Below the pieces are notes generated by a model that searched no databases, was not told the origin of the DNA, and was given only the letters and a program-made list of their open reading frames with translations. The translations under genes were made by a program, and so were the position numbers. Shown piece by piece: positions 63,747-64,000 of a stretch of DNA of 64,000 nt (its first letter is position 1; each line of letters opens with the position of its first letter). This DNA comes from Margaritifera margaritifera (Eukaryota; Mollusca; Bivalvia; Unionida; Margaritiferidae), in assembly GCA_029931535.1 (NCBI GenBank), contig JAQPZY010000735.1, positions 248,001 through 312,000 of the forward strand, written 5' to 3'.

Positions 63747-63880
63747 GTAAGGATTGTACACACATCCACATCGCTATCACCCCAGACAAATGTCTTAGAA
63801 GAGTCAACAGGTAAGGCTTGTACACACATCCACATCGCTATCACCTCAGACAAGTGTCCTAGAAGACTCAACAAGTAAGG
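63705..63880 (+). repeat. Triplicated exon end and splice donor of AGO
   Basis: Units start at 63705, 63770 and 63834 (periods 65 and 64). Each holds the ATCACC(C/T)CAGACAA codons, the CCTAGAAGA end and a GTAAGG donor. Copies 2 and 3 carry small changes (TGTCTTAG; ACTCAACAAGTAAGG). Confidence 0.9.
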
Positions 63881-64000
63881 TTTGCATATGCATTGAACTG
63901 TGTCCGTTTTATATTTGTCACAAGTCCAGTAGTTCTTTCAATGATAGTAGTTCTCACAATGACGTTAGTTCTTACATCCAGTTGTTCTCACAATCAGTAG

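Noticed and set aside
1..64000. CRISPR arrays, bacterial operons or rRNA genes
   Set aside because: No regularly spaced short repeats with unique spacers and no rRNA-like sequence; the content is clearly eukaryotic.

Overview
This is eukaryotic nuclear DNA, AT-rich and dense with repeats, most likely from a marine lophotrochozoan (mollusc-like). The grounds are a single spliced animal Argonaute exon at the right edge, few host genes, and a mixture of animal transposon types: Polinton/Maverick, Penelope-like, Tx1-like LINE, DIRS-like, a Gmr1-type Ty3/gypsy element, SINEs and MITEs. The species assignment is inference; the element classes are read from the sequence.

The centrepiece is a complete-ended Polinton/Maverick at 6985-26338 (19.35 kb), with ~350 bp terminal inverted repeats and a perfect 6-bp target duplication (TTTACG). 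It carries a protein-primed PolB with an OTU-like domain, a retroviral-type integrase with chromodomain, an adenain-like protease, several conserved Polinton virion or membrane proteins, and accessory genes: three tandem BIR (IAP-type) genes, an F-box-like repeat protein, duplicated unknown genes and a zinc-knuckle gene. The packaging ATPase, penton-like and major capsid genes are truncated or interrupted, so the copy looks replication/integration-competent but capsid-defective.

The most striking signal is in the two arms of the Polinton. Five genes near the ends stop 25-40 nt before a 16-nt stem-loop that matches the replication-dependent histone mRNA 3' end (6-bp stem, 4-nt loop, ACCC(A) tail), followed by a purine-rich element of the U7-binding (HDE) type, in two cases exactly CAAGAAAGA. 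The stem shows compensatory variation among copies. Three of these genes also share a ~40 bp promoter module, and they encode related small proteins arranged as mirror images in the two arms. Together this suggests S-phase, histone-like, non-polyadenylated expression of one set of Polinton genes.

The Polinton sits inside a TTAA-flanked piggyBac-like MITE, which itself sits inside an older element with GCAATGGAAA subterminal repeats (ends near 4503 and 27588). To the left (1-4500) is non-coding DNA with Penelope-like remnants. To the right follow a 5'-truncated, frameshifted Tx1-like LINE (28.4-33.7 kb, minus), two fragments of a TTF-finger/hAT-like gene, one split by a SINE, a 146-bp satellite with a solo LTR, a DIRS-like relic (44.8-48.3 kb), a hAT-like nonautonomous element (52.8-55.4 kb), and a young Ty3/gypsy element (56.4-63.1 kb, minus; LTRs with about three differences in 751 bp). 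The last has integrase upstream of reverse transcriptase and a SCAN-like Gag. The window ends in an Argonaute exon whose 3' splice-donor end is triplicated in tandem.
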